Below, piece after piece: positions 1-9,240 of a stretch of 64,000 bases of DNA. Each line of letters begins with the position of its first letter. Positions within the stretch are counted from its first letter, which is position 1. The stretch spans positions 306,255 to 370,254 of the forward strand of contig CANQPD010000002.1 of NCBI GenBank assembly GCA_947625655.1, given 5' to 3'. The position numbers were made by a program, and so were the translations under genes. Origin of the DNA: an uncultured Dysosmobacter sp. GTDB lineage: Bacteria; Bacillota; Clostridia; Oscillospirales; Oscillospiraceae. The notes below the pieces were generated by a model. It was not told where the DNA came from. It ran no database searches and saw only the letters and a list, made by a program, of their open reading frames with translations.

Positions 1-207
1 GACCTGGGTCCGCACGGTATTCACCAGCTTGGGCGGCTGAAAACCGAAACGGTCCAGGACGATCTGGGTCTCGTCGCTGATCTGGCCCAGGCGGGCCGCC
101 TGATATTCCCGATGCCCCAGCGCGTTTTTCAGCGCGGCATACGCCATGGCGGATACAATGGAGTCGGTGTCCGGGTTGCGGTGCCCGGTGATATAGACAT
201 TGTCCAT
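1..207 (-). CDS. Family II (manganese-dependent) inorganic pyrophosphatase, 5' part only
   Basis: Only the first 69 codons are present; the gene runs off the left edge. The product starts MDNVYITGHRNPDTDS, which is the DHH-superfamily N-terminal metal-binding signature (GHxNPDTDS) of Mn/Co-dependent family II pyrophosphatases (PpaC). These cytoplasmic enzymes hydrolyse pyrophosphate to drive biosynthesis. The residues after the motif (SAMAYAALKN, then GQISDETQIVLDRFGF) resemble the longer clostridial type that carries CBS and DRTGG domains, but the part that would show those domains is outside the window. The start is the ATG at 207, preceded by GAAGGAG on the minus strand, with a good promoter just upstream (242-270). 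Confidence 0.85.
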   Translation of the reverse strand, partial: MDNVYITGHRNPDTDSIVSAMAYAALKNALGHREYQAARLGQISDETQIVLDRFGFQPPKLVNTVRTQV

Positions 208-241
208 GGTTGTTTCTCCTTCGCGCAGTTCTGATAGTTTG

Positions 242-270
242 ATTATGCTTCGCCGGAGCCGCTTTGTCAA
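242..270 (-). promoter_or_regulatory. Promoter of the pyrophosphatase gene
   Basis: Read on the minus strand: TTGACA (270-265), 17-nt spacer, CATAAT (247-242). The -35 lies inside a 7-bp inverted repeat (GGAGCCG at 255-261 and CGGCTCC at 271-277), which could be an operator or just part of a weak hairpin. Confidence 0.7.
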
Positions 271-287
271 CGGCTCCTTTTGTTAAG

Positions 288-321
288 AAAACCCGCGGAA
301 ACGATTGCTTCCGCGAGTTTT
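288..321 (-). terminator. Terminator after the M24 peptidase gene
   Basis: A 13-nt hairpin arm (288-300) pairs with 309-321 with one mismatch; on the minus strand it ends in GGGTTTTCTT. It lies 30 nt beyond the stop codon of the peptidase gene and before the next minus-strand promoter. Confidence 0.75.
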
Positions 322-351
322 CCGGGGAAATTTTTCTCTTTTCCGCCGTTC

Positions 352-1425
352 TTACAAAATCAGCAGCTCCTTGGGCGCCCTGGTGATGTTCCGGCAGCCC
401 TCCTCCGTCAGGATGATGACGTCCTCGATGCGGACGCCCAGCTTCCCCGGCAGATAGATCCCCGGCTCGGCGGAGATCACCGCCCGGCCGGGCAGGGGCT
501 TGTCGTTCATGGGTGAGGCGTTTGGGGCCTCGTGGATCTCCACGCCCACGCCGTGGCCGAAGCTGTGGCCGAAATAGTCCCCGTAGCCGGCGGCGGTGAT
601 CACGGCACGGGCGGCGCCGTCCACCTCCCGGCCGGTGACGCCGGCGCGGGCGGCGCGGATGCCCGCCAGCTGCGCCGCGAGGACCGTCTGGTATACCTCG
701 TGCATCTCCTCCGTGGCGAAGCCCACCGCCACGGTCCGCGTCATGTCGGAACAGTAGCCGCGGTAAACGCAGCCGAAGTCCATGGTGACGAATTCCCCCT
801 GCCGGATGGGCTTTTCCGAGGGGACGCCGTGGGGCAGGCTGCCGTTGGGGCCGGAGACCACGATGGGATCGAAGGACATATCCGACGCGCCGTAATGCAG
901 CATCAGGTACTGGAGCCGGGCGGCGATCTCCTTTTCCGTCACACCGGGGCGGATCTCCTCCAGGATCTCCTCCAGCGCCCTTTCCGCAATGCGCTGGGCG
1001 GCCGCCAGCGCCTCCAGCTCCTCGTCGTCCTTCACCATCCGCAGCTGCCACAGCAGTTCCGTGGCGGGGACCAGGTCGCAGGACAGCGCCTTGCGGTAGC
1101 GCTCGTAGTCCTGGACCGTCATGTAGGCGTCCTCAAAGCCCATGCGGCTGATGTGCTGCTCGGAGATGGCCTCTTCGATCAGGGCGGCATAGCCCCGGCC
1201 ATGGCCGATCTCCCGCAGCTCCGCCCCCACCAGGCAGCGCCCCGCCGCCTCGGTGTAGCGGGAGTCGGTGAAATAGTAGGCTTTTTTCCGGGTCACCAGG
1301 GCCACGCCGTCGGTGCCGGAGGAGTGGAAGCCCGAGGCGTAAAAGCGGTTGGCCTCGCCGGTCAGCAGCATGGCGTCCAGGCCATGGGCCTCCAGGTGAG
1401 CGGCGATTTTTTGAAAATGATTCAC
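352..1425 (-). CDS. M24 family Xaa-Pro aminopeptidase-like metallopeptidase
   Basis: 357 residues, the normal size for the short bacterial Xaa-Pro dipeptidase/aminopeptidase P group. The N-terminal creatinase-like domain spans roughly 1-125 and the pita-bread catalytic domain roughly 130-350. All five dinuclear metal ligands are visible: D216 (TMDFG), D227 (CSDMTR), H291 (SFGHGVG), E320 (ISAEPGIY) and E334 (VRIEDV). It should release N-terminal residues from peptides with proline at position 2 in the cytoplasm. It follows pyrG on the same strand, separated by a 190-bp spacer holding a pyrG-tail duplicate; its own terminator follows. The ATG at 1425 is preceded by GAAAGGATG. Exact specificity cannot be read from sequence. 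Confidence 0.9.
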   Translation of the reverse strand: MNHFQKIAAHLEAHGLDAMLLTGEANRFYASGFHSSGTDGVALVTRKKAYYFTDSRYTEAAGRCLVGAELREIGHGRGYAALIEEAISEQHISRMGFEDAYMTVQDYERYRKALSCDLVPATELLWQLRMVKDDEELEALAAAQRIAERALEEILEEIRPGVTEKEIAARLQYLMLHYGASDMSFDPIVVSGPNGSLPHGVPSEKPIRQGEFVTMDFGCVYRGYCSDMTRTVAVGFATEEMHEVYQTVLAAQLAGIRAARAGVTGREVDGAARAVITAAGYGDYFGHSFGHGVGVEIHEAPNASPMNDKPLPGRAVISAEPGIYLPGKLGVRIEDVIILTEEGCRNITRAPKELLIL

Positions 1426-1450
1426 ACAAACATCCTTTCTGGCAAAGCTG

Positions 1451-1525
1451 TCAGCGGGCGGCCTCCGTTTGTTCCACCGCCGCTTTCACAAACCTGTAGA
1501 ACAGGGGATGGGGCGGTCGGGGCGG
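1451..1525 (-). pseudogene. Duplicated remnant of the pyrG 3' end
   Basis: On the minus strand this segment repeats the last ~25 codons of CTP synthase. It matches the pyrG tail [14 protein letters not shown].. with RPDRP, then after loss of one G the same reading resumes as PLFYRFVKAAVEQTEAAR and a stop at 1451. It has no start codon or ribosome site of its own. It is followed upstream (1524-1543) by the small palindrome GGACATCC-TTCC-GGATGTCC. It is a scar of a partial duplication or of a past gene replacement, and is not expected to be functional. Confidence 0.7.
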
Positions 1526-1616
1526 ACATCCTTCCGGATGTCCAATCATGCCGCTCCGGCTCGCCGCTGAAGCGGCAACCGCCGGAGATGGCGAAAGAGC
1601 CGCCCCGACATCCGCG

Positions 1617-3461
<1,845 letters not shown>

Positions 3462-3465
3462 CTAC

Positions 3466-3494
3466 AATATATCACCCCATTTTTTTCTTGTCAA
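3466..3494 (-). promoter_or_regulatory. Promoter of pyrG
   Basis: Minus strand: TTGACA (3494-3489), 17-nt spacer, TATATT (3471-3466). The start is expected near 3459. The transcript does not appear to begin with the GGGC run needed for the Bacillus-type reiterative-transcription mechanism. Confidence 0.75.
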
Positions 3495-3640
3495 TCATTC
3501 TCTTTTTCTCCGCCGGGTTCCGCCTGCCGCATTTTGTCAAAACCCTTTAAGCCGTGTGCGGCAGCCGTTTTCCACCCTTTTCCCCGGAAAACTGTGGCCG
3601 CTGACAAGAGAACGGGGATTTATTTTGTAAAAAATGACGG

Positions 3641-3669
3641 TTGACTTTATTCCTTTAAAGCTGTATGTT
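3641..3669 (+). promoter_or_regulatory. Promoter upstream of the small leader ORF and the TrpX-like transporter
   Basis: TTGACT (3641-3646), 17-nt spacer, TATGTT (3664-3669). It is the only good plus-strand promoter before the transporter operon; the transcript first crosses a 35-codon ORF and a terminator hairpin. The stretch 3500-3640 before it shows no gene. Confidence 0.65.
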
Positions 3670-3711
3670 GTAAAAGTACCAAAGCCCAGTCGGCAGAAAG
3701 GAGCTCCCGTG

Positions 3712-3819
3712 ATGCGCTATACCGCCCTTTTGTCCCTGCGGCCCGCGCCGGGCTCCTATTACTTTATGAAGGTCCGCTATGCGGGCCGTTTTGAGCGTGC
3801 GGAAAAGCTGTCCGGCTGA
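3712..3819 (+). CDS. Small leader ORF of unknown function (35 codons)
   Basis: The ATG at 3712 has a strong AAAGGAG eight bases upstream and codes for 35 residues (MRYTALLSLRPAP...). No known family is recognised. The peptide is basic with four tyrosines and no tryptophan. It lies between a promoter (3641-3669) and a terminator hairpin (3839-3871) that precede the ABC importer genes, the layout of a leader peptide used for attenuation, but chance cannot be excluded. A longer reading from 3634 has no ribosome site and would start inside the promoter, so it was not used. Confidence 0.35.
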   Translation: MRYTALLSLRPAPGSYYFMKVRYAGRFERAEKLSG

Positions 3820-3838
3820 GCATGACCGCTGTATGAGA

Positions 3839-3871
3839 AGCGGCCCCGTCTCACGGACAGGGCCGCTTTTT
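3839..3871 (+). terminator. Terminator hairpin between leader ORF and transporter operon
   Basis: AGCGGCCC (3839-3846) pairs with GGGCCGCT (3860-3867), followed by a T run ending near 3871. It stands 40 nt before the binding-protein gene, so the transporter must be expressed by read-through or from a promoter not seen. Confidence 0.75.
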
Positions 3872-3912
3872 ATAATGTCCTTGCAAATCATGAACATAAG
3901 GAGATCTTGAAG

Positions 3913-4929
3913 ATGAAAAAGAAGCTGCTTGCACTCATTCTGGCAGGCGTCATGGCCCTGAGCCTGGCTGCCTGCGGCGGTACGGCCGACACTGCCCCCG
4001 CCGAAGAGCCCGCTGAAACGGAAGAGCCCGAGACCCAGGAGCCCGCTGCCCAGACCTATACCATCGGCATCTGCCAGCTGGCCCCCCACCCCGCTCTGGA
4101 CGCCGCCACCGAGGGCTTCCAGGACGCCCTGACCGAAGCCTTTGGCGAGAACGTGAAGTTTGACCTCCAGAACGCCGCCGGCGACACCCCCACCTGCTCC
4201 ACCATCGTCAACGGCTTTGTGTCCTCCAAGGTGGATCTGATCATGGCCAACGCCACCGGCGCCCTCCAGGCCGCCACCGCCGCCACCGCTGACATCCCCG
4301 TGCTGGGCACCTCCGTCACCGAATACGGCGTGGCCCTGGGCATCAGCGACTTCTCCGGCACCGTGGGCACCAACGTGTCCGGCACCTCCGACCTGGCTCC
4401 TCTGGATCAGCAGGCCGCCATGGTGCAGGAGTGGTTCCCCGACGCCAAGACCGTGGGCCTGCTGTACTGCTCCGCCGAGCCCAACAGCCAGTATCAGGTG
4501 GACAACGTGCAGAAGTACCTGGAGGAGCTGGGCTTCACCTGCGCCCAGTACGCCTTCTCCGACACCAATGACATGGCTTCCGTGGTTCAGAACGCCGCCG
4601 ACAACAGCGATGTCCTCTATGTCCCCACCGATAATACCTGCGCCAACAACGCCGGCATTATCGACAACATCTGCCGCCCCGCCGGCATCCCCGTGATCGC
4701 CGGTGAGGAAGGCATCTGCGGCGGCTGCGGCGTTGCCACGCTGTCCATCAGCTACTACGATCTGGGCGTTGCCACCGGCAAGATGGCCGTCAAGATCCTG
4801 ACCGGCGAGTCCGATGTGTCTGAGATGCCCATTGAATACGCGCCTCAGTTCACCAAGAAGTACAATCCCACCATCTGCGAGGATCTGGGTCTGACCGTTC
4901 CCGAGGGCTACGAGGCCATCTCCGAGTAA
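3913..4929 (+). CDS. ABC transporter substrate-binding lipoprotein, TrpX-like (ABC_sub_bind family)
   Basis: 338 residues. An N-terminal lipoprotein signal (KKKLLALILAGVMALSLAAC) is followed by an acidic Pro/Glu linker and a type I periplasmic-binding fold (YTIGICQLAPHPALDAATEGF...). This is the pattern of the ABC_sub_bind family, whose characterised members bind tryptophan or other aromatic amino acids (TrpX/TrpXYZ). It is anchored outside the membrane and feeds the permease and ATPase that follow. A TTG six bases upstream is in frame, but the ATG at 3913 is the right distance (9 nt) from AAGGAG. A hairpin at 4948-4985 separates it from the permease gene and should give the binding protein an excess of transcript. 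The substrate is inferred from family only. Confidence 0.85.
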   Translation: MKKKLLALILAGVMALSLAACGGTADTAPAEEPAETEEPETQEPAAQTYTIGICQLAPHPALDAATEGFQDALTEAFGENVKFDLQNAAGDTPTCSTIVNGFVSSKVDLIMANATGALQAATAATADIPVLGTSVTEYGVALGISDFSGTVGTNVSGTSDLAPLDQQAAMVQEWFPDAKTVGLLYCSAEPNSQYQVDNVQKYLEELGFTCAQYAFSDTNDMASVVQNAADNSDVLYVPTDNTCANNAGIIDNICRPAGIPVIAGEEGICGGCGVATLSISYYDLGVATGKMAVKILTGESDVSEMPIEYAPQFTKKYNPTICEDLGLTVPEGYEAISE

Positions 4930-4947
4930 AAAAGCATAATTTCATCA

Positions 4948-4985
4948 AAAAGCGGCTGAAAAAGGCTTCCTTTTTCCGCCGCTTT
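4948..4985 (+). terminator. Partial terminator between binding-protein and permease genes
   Basis: AAAGCGGC (4948-4956 region) pairs with GCCGCTTT (4978-4985), with an inner AAAAAGG/CCTTTTT stem. Such hairpins commonly reduce downstream expression relative to the binding protein. Confidence 0.6.
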
Positions 4986-5040
4986 CTGCTATACTAATGG
5001 CGCTTATATGCTTTTATTTTTAGAGGGGGAACACACAACC

Positions 5041-6015
5041 ATGCTGGATTTCATCAGCGCGCTGCCCGGTGCCGTGTCCCAGGGCCTGATCTGGGGCATT
5101 ATGGCCATCGGCGTCTACATCACCTATAAAATCCTGGACATCGCAGATCTGACCGTGGACGGCTCCTTCTGCACCGGCGGCGCCGTCTTTGTGGTGCTTT
5201 TCACCGGCGGCACCAACATCTGGGTGGCTCTGCTGGCCGCTCTGCTGGCGGGCATGCTGGCGGGTCTTGCCACCGGACTGCTGCACACCGCCTGCGGCAT
5301 CCCCGCCATCCTGTCCGGCATTCTGACCCAGATGGCGCTGTACTCCATCAACATGGCCATTATGGGAATGAAAAACACCGTGGCCATCAGCGTCACCGAC
5401 CCCGCCACCCTGGATCGGCTGGTGGTCTCTCTCCGCTTCGTGCAGGATGTGGCCAAGGGCGCCCGGCCCTTCTACCGCCACCCCATTTTTGTGGTGGGCC
5501 TGTTTACCGCCGTCATCATCGCCGTTTTGTACTGGTTCTTCGGCACAGAGCTGGGCTGCTCCCTGCGGGCCACCGGCTCCAATCCGAATATGGCCCGGGC
5601 CCAGGGCATCAACACGGACGTGACCAAGGTCCTCGGCCTCATGGTCTCCAACGGCCTTGTGGCGCTCTCCGGCGCGCTGATGGCGCAGTACAGCAGCGCC
5701 AGTGAGATCAATATGGGCCGGGGCGCCATCGTCATCGGCCTGGCCGCCGTCATCATCGGCGAAGTGGCCTTCTCCAAGATCTTCCACAACTTCGGTTTGA
5801 AGCTGCTGGCGGTCTCCATCGGCGGCATTTTGTACTACATCGTCATCCAGGCCGTCCTGGCCATGGGCCTGAACACCAACTTCCTGAAGCTCCTCTCCGC
5901 CGTGGTGGTAGCCGTGTTTTTGTCCATCCCCTACTGGAAGGGCAAGTACATCCACAAGAAGACGGCGGTTCCCGCCCAGGCGGGCGCCAAGATGGGAGGC
6001 GATCACAATGCTTGA
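5041..6015 (+). CDS. ABC transporter permease, TrpY-like
   Basis: 324 residues, almost entirely hydrophobic segments (about 8-9 predicted membrane helices) with the BPD_transp_2 layout of LivH/TrpY-type permeases (YITYKILDIADLTVDGSFCTGG near the N-terminus; GNSN-like ATGSNPNMARAQGI in the cytoplasmic coupling loop near residues 175-190). It forms the membrane channel of the importer between the lipoprotein at 3913 and the ATPase at 6008. The ATG at 5041 follows AGAGGGGG; an in-frame ATG at 5008 lacks a ribosome site. Its stop codon overlaps the next start (ATG at 6008), indicating translational coupling. Confidence 0.88.
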   Translation: MLDFISALPGAVSQGLIWGIMAIGVYITYKILDIADLTVDGSFCTGGAVFVVLFTGGTNIWVALLAALLAGMLAGLATGLLHTACGIPAILSGILTQMALYSINMAIMGMKNTVAISVTDPATLDRLVVSLRFVQDVAKGARPFYRHPIFVVGLFTAVIIAVLYWFFGTELGCSLRATGSNPNMARAQGINTDVTKVLGLMVSNGLVALSGALMAQYSSASEINMGRGAIVIGLAAVIIGEVAFSKIFHNFGLKLLAVSIGGILYYIVIQAVLAMGLNTNFLKLLSAVVVAVFLSIPYWKGKYIHKKTAVPAQAGAKMGGDHNA

Positions 6016-6802
6016 TGTCAAGGATATCTATAAAACCTTCAATGCCGGTACGGTCAACGAAAAAACCGCCTTGCGGGGCGTTTCTCTCCATTTGGATCCG
6101 GGTGATTTTGTCACCGTGATCGGCGGCAACGGCGCGGGCAAGTCCACCCTGCTGAACGCCGTGGCCGGCGTGTGGCCGGTGGACGCCGGCAGCATCTCCA
6201 TCGGCGGCGTGGACCTGACCCATATGCCGGAGCACAAGCGGGCCAAATACATCGGCCGTGTGTTCCAGGATCCCATGATGGGCACCGCCGCCACCATGCA
6301 GATCGAGGAAAACCTGGCCCTGGCGGCCCGCCGGGGCAAGGGGCGCAGCCTCCGCGCCGGCATCACCAAGGCCGAGCGGGAGGAGTATATCGAGCGGCTG
6401 AAGATCCTGGACCTGGGCCTGGAGGACCGGCTCACCAGCAAGGTGGGCCTGCTGTCCGGCGGCCAGCGCCAGGCGCTGACGCTGCTGATGGCCACCCTCC
6501 TCAAGCCCCAGCTGCTGCTGCTGGACGAGCACACCGCCGCTCTGGATCCCAAAACCGCCGCCAAGGTGCTGGACGCCACGGACCGCATCGTGTCCAAGGA
6601 CAACCTGACCACCCTCATGATCACCCACAACATGAAAGACGCCATCGTCCACGGCAACCGTCTCATCATGATGTATGAGGGCCGGATCGTCATTGATGTC
6701 TCCGGCGAGGAGAAGAAGAAGCTGACGGTCCCCCAGCTGCTGGAGCTGTTCAGCAAGGTCAGTGGGAGCGATGAAGCCGACGACAAGCTGCTGCTCTCTT
6801 AA
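6008..6802 (+). CDS. ABC transporter ATP-binding protein, TrpZ-like
   Basis: 264 residues, the usual size for a single nucleotide-binding domain. Walker A GGNGAGKST is at 39-47, the Q-loop Q87 (VFQDPM), the signature LSGGQRQ at 149-155, and Walker B LLLLDEH about 169-175, with ITHN as the H-loop. The residue after the catalytic Glu is His rather than Pro, as is common in this subfamily. It powers the preceding permease; their genes overlap by 8 bp. The operon is closed by a GC hairpin at 6807-6836, and the next gene may be partly co-transcribed. Confidence 0.92.
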   Translation: MLDVKDIYKTFNAGTVNEKTALRGVSLHLDPGDFVTVIGGNGAGKSTLLNAVAGVWPVDAGSISIGGVDLTHMPEHKRAKYIGRVFQDPMMGTAATMQIEENLALAARRGKGRSLRAGITKAEREEYIERLKILDLGLEDRLTSKVGLLSGGQRQALTLLMATLLKPQLLLLDEHTAALDPKTAAKVLDATDRIVSKDNLTTLMITHNMKDAIVHGNRLIMMYEGRIVIDVSGEEKKKLTVPQLLELFSKVSGSDEADDKLLLS

Positions 6803-6806
6803 ATCC

Positions 6807-6836
6807 AACCGGCGGGCAGGCCTCTGTCCGCCGGTT
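6807..6836 (+). terminator. Hairpin after the TrpXYZ-like operon
   Basis: AACCGGCGG (6807-6815) pairs with CCGCCGGTT (6828-6836); only three T follow, so termination may be partial. Confidence 0.5.
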
Positions 6837-6871
6837 TACATGTTTGCTTTCATGAAAAAGGAGTTTTGCGT

Positions 6872-7720
6872 ATGAAACTGGTGACTTATCTCCATGACGG
6901 GCGGGAGTCCGTGGGGCTGCTGGAGGCGGACAGCGTCCGTCCCCTGCCCTTTGCCGACATGAACGCGCTGATCGAAGCGCCCCGGGCGCAGTTGGAAGCG
7001 GCGGTCCAGGCTGCCGGTGCGGCCCTTCCCCTGTCCACGGTGACGCTGCTGGCCCCCATCCCCCGGCCCCGGCAGGACGTGATCTGCCTGGGCATCAACT
7101 ACAGGGCCCACGCCGATGAGTCCACCCGGTATGACGCCGCCGCCTTTGGCGGCGAGCGGCCGGTGCCCATCTACTTTTCCAAGCGGGTATCCGAAGCTGT
7201 GCCGCCCCAGGGATATATCGAAAGCCATCTCGGTCTGGTGGAACGGCTGGACTATGAGGCGGAACTGGCGGTCATCATCGGCAGGACCGCCCGAAATGTG
7301 GCGGCCGCCGATGTGGCGGACTACATCTTCGGCTACACGGTCCTCAACGACGTCTCCGCCCGTCTGCTGCAGACCACCCACAAGCAGTGGTATTTCGGCA
7401 AGGGCCTGGACGGCTTCACCCCCATGGGCCCCTGCATCACCGCGGCCGATGAGATCTCCTTCCCGCCGGCCCTGGCCATCTCCTCCCGTGTCAACGGGGA
7501 GCCGCGCCAGGATTCCACCACCGATCTGCTGATCACCGGCATCGCCGACATCATCGCGGAGCTGTCCTCCGGCATGACGCTGCTGCCGGGCACCATCATC
7601 GCCACCGGCACCCCCGCCGGCGTGGGCATGGGCTTCGATCCGCCCAAGTTTTTGAAGCCCGGCGATGTGGTGGAGTGCTCCATCGAAAACATCGGCACTC
7701 TGCGGAATACCGTCCGATGA
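6872..7720 (+). CDS. Fumarylacetoacetate hydrolase family protein
   Basis: 282 residues, the typical size of bacterial FAH-domain enzymes (acylpyruvases, 2-hydroxyhepta-diene-dioate isomerases, oxaloacetate decarboxylases). Family marks include CLGINYRAHADE near 75-86, the metal-ligand segment DYEAELAVIIGR near 125-136 with the Glu-x-Glu pair, NDVSAR near 160, and GTIIATGTPAGVG near 245. It probably acts on a 2-oxo or 3-oxo acid in the cytoplasm. It follows the TrpXYZ-like operon by 69 bp, so a link to aromatic amino acid breakdown is possible but unproven. The ATG at 6872 has AAAGGAG nine bases upstream; a TTG at 6866 is too close. A bidirectional terminator follows. Confidence 0.88.
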   Translation: MKLVTYLHDGRESVGLLEADSVRPLPFADMNALIEAPRAQLEAAVQAAGAALPLSTVTLLAPIPRPRQDVICLGINYRAHADESTRYDAAAFGGERPVPIYFSKRVSEAVPPQGYIESHLGLVERLDYEAELAVIIGRTARNVAAADVADYIFGYTVLNDVSARLLQTTHKQWYFGKGLDGFTPMGPCITAADEISFPPALAISSRVNGEPRQDSTTDLLITGIADIIAELSSGMTLLPGTIIATGTPAGVGMGFDPPKFLKPGDVVECSIENIGTLRNTVR

Positions 7721-7730
7721 GGTCAAAAAA

Positions 7731-7756
7731 GCTCCCGGAAGCACGCTTCCGGGAGC
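7731..7756. terminator. Bidirectional terminator between the FAH-family gene and degV
   Basis: A perfect 12-bp stem (7731-7742 with 7745-7756) is flanked by six A on the left and six T on the right, so it can stop transcripts from both converging genes. Confidence 0.92.
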
Positions 7757-7770
7757 TTTTTTGATGCGGT

Positions 7771-8619
7771 TCAATAGCCGATGATAAGGCCTTTTTCCAT
7801 GGCGTAAAAGCTGGTCAGGCCGCGGCAGGAGATAATGTCCACGCTCTTCACCGGCAGATCCTGCAGGATCTGCTCCTTCAGCTTGATGGCGCTGGCCAGG
7901 TTTTCACAGTGGGAGATGACCACCTCCGCGCCGATACAGTCCTTGCTGTCCTTCATCAGCGCCGTAATGGCCTTGTAGGTCTTGGCCTCGCCCCGGGCCT
8001 TGCCGACCACGCGGATCGTCCCCTGCGGTGTGCCATCGGCGATCACATGGATGCCCAGGCTGTGGAGCAGGGTGCCCACCAGCGGGCGCATCCGCCCGTT
8101 TTTGATGAGATTATCAAAATTCTCCAGGGTGAAGCAGGTCCGCAGCGCCGCCTGATACAGCCGCAGCTGGGCGCAGATCCCCTCAAAATCCCTGCCCTCG
8201 GGGTCCGCCTCCATCAGTTCCTTCGCCCTGCGGATCAGCAGCACCATGGCTCCGGCGGTGGCCTTGGAATCAATGACGCAGATTTCCTTTTCGGGATGCT
8301 CCTCCAGCACCATCTCCCTGCCCATGACCGCCGCGTTATAGGTGCCGGAGAGGTTGGCGGAAATGGTAAAGCAAACGGTTTTGTCGCCCTTTTCAAAGGC
8401 CCGGGCAAATGCCGCGGGAGAGGGGCACGCCGTGGAAGAGGCGGTCTTTTCCGCCGCCATGGCCTCCAGCAGCTCCGGGATCTCCAGCGCGTCGTTGTCA
8501 ATAAATTCCCGGTTTCCCACCTGCAGCCGCAGCGGCACGATCTCAAAATGGATGCCGCCGCCGGCAAAGCCGCTCATGCGCATGTCACAGCTGCTGTCGC
8601 TCACAATGTTCCAGGTCAT
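7771..8619 (-). CDS. DegV family fatty-acid-binding protein
   Basis: 282 residues, the full DegV length. The N-terminal WNIVSDSSCDM matches the family I(V/T)DS(S/T)xD(L/M) start and SANLSGTYNAA (near residue 105) is the lipid-head-group loop; LLHSLGIHVIADGTPQG lies in the C-terminal domain. DegV proteins (FakB type) hold a fatty acid in the cytoplasm and present it to a fatty-acid kinase. No fakA is nearby. The ATG at 8619 follows GAGGTGA; an in-frame GTG three codons upstream overlaps that ribosome site. It has its own promoter (8660-8688). Confidence 0.92.
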   Translation of the reverse strand: MTWNIVSDSSCDMRMSGFAGGGIHFEIVPLRLQVGNREFIDNDALEIPELLEAMAAEKTASSTACPSPAAFARAFEKGDKTVCFTISANLSGTYNAAVMGREMVLEEHPEKEICVIDSKATAGAMVLLIRRAKELMEADPEGRDFEGICAQLRLYQAALRTCFTLENFDNLIKNGRMRPLVGTLLHSLGIHVIADGTPQGTIRVVGKARGEAKTYKAITALMKDSKDCIGAEVVISHCENLASAIKLKEQILQDLPVKSVDIISCRGLTSFYAMEKGLIIGY

Positions 8620-8659
8620 ATAGTTCACCTCATAATGCGGTTTTAAATACCATATTTAT

Positions 8660-8688
8660 ATCATACCGCAGTCATGTCTGTTTGTCAA
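8660..8688 (-). promoter_or_regulatory. Promoter of the degV gene
   Basis: Minus strand: TTGACA (8688-8683), 17-nt spacer, TATGAT (8665-8660), 40 nt upstream of the start. Confidence 0.8.
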
Positions 8689-8707
8689 CGCCAAAAACGC
8701 CACTCCC

Positions 8708-8736
8708 TTGACAACCCGATCCATTTGTGTTATCCT
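8708..8736 (+). promoter_or_regulatory. Promoter of the marR-MATE operon
   Basis: TTGACA (8708-8713), 17-nt spacer, TATCCT (8731-8736). Just downstream, GAACAGTTTCTAAAAAAACTATTTGAGG holds an AGTTT/AAACT inverted repeat (8757-8775 region), a possible MarR operator. Confidence 0.75.
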
Positions 8737-8790
8737 CATAAAGTTCTTTTGCGAACAGTTTCTAAAAAAACTATTTGAGGGAGATACGCC

Positions 8791-9240
8791 GTGGCAGTCA
8801 ACTATACCCGCCTGCTGCAGTTTTTCCAGCAGTTCGGAAAATTTTACACCCATCAGTTTTCGCCCTTTTTGGCCCGCACCGGCCTCTCCATGCGGGAGGT
8901 CCATGTGCTTTTGTTCCTGGCCAACAACCCCTCTTATGACACCGCCCGGGATGTGACGGAGTTCCGGGGGCTCTCCAAATCCCAGGTCTCCCAGGCGGTG
9001 GAGCTTCTGGCGGCGGAGCGGATCCTCCGCCGGACACCGGACGCGGCGGACCGGCGGGTCGTTCACCTCTCCATCACGGAGCACGGCGCGCCGCTGGCCC
9101 GGGAATGTCAGGCCATCCAGTCCGCCTGCGAAAAACGGCTTCTGGCGGGGCTCACTCCGGCGGAGCGGGCGCAATTTTGCGCATTTCTGCAAACCATTCT
9201 GGATAACGGCGCGCAGCTGACGGAGGAGGCGTCTCTATGA
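8791..9240 (+). CDS. MarR family transcriptional regulator
   Basis: 149 residues with a winged helix-turn-helix in the centre (FRGLSKSQVSQAVELLAAERILRRTPDAADRRVVHL), where the wing carries the family DxRxxxL-like segment. MarR dimers usually repress adjacent efflux genes and release DNA on binding a small phenolic or other ligand. The GTG start at 8791 has GAGGGAG seven bases upstream. Its stop overlaps the start of the MATE transporter gene (ATGA), so the two are one operon and it most likely autoregulates with the pump. Confidence 0.9.
   Translation: MAVNYTRLLQFFQQFGKFYTHQFSPFLARTGLSMREVHVLLFLANNPSYDTARDVTEFRGLSKSQVSQAVELLAAERILRRTPDAADRRVVHLSITEHGAPLARECQAIQSACEKRLLAGLTPAERAQFCAFLQTILDNGAQLTEEASL

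Noticed and set aside
3634..3711. Longer 61-codon version of the small leader ORF
   Set aside because: Its start lies inside the promoter and has no ribosome site; the ATG at 3712 has a strong one.
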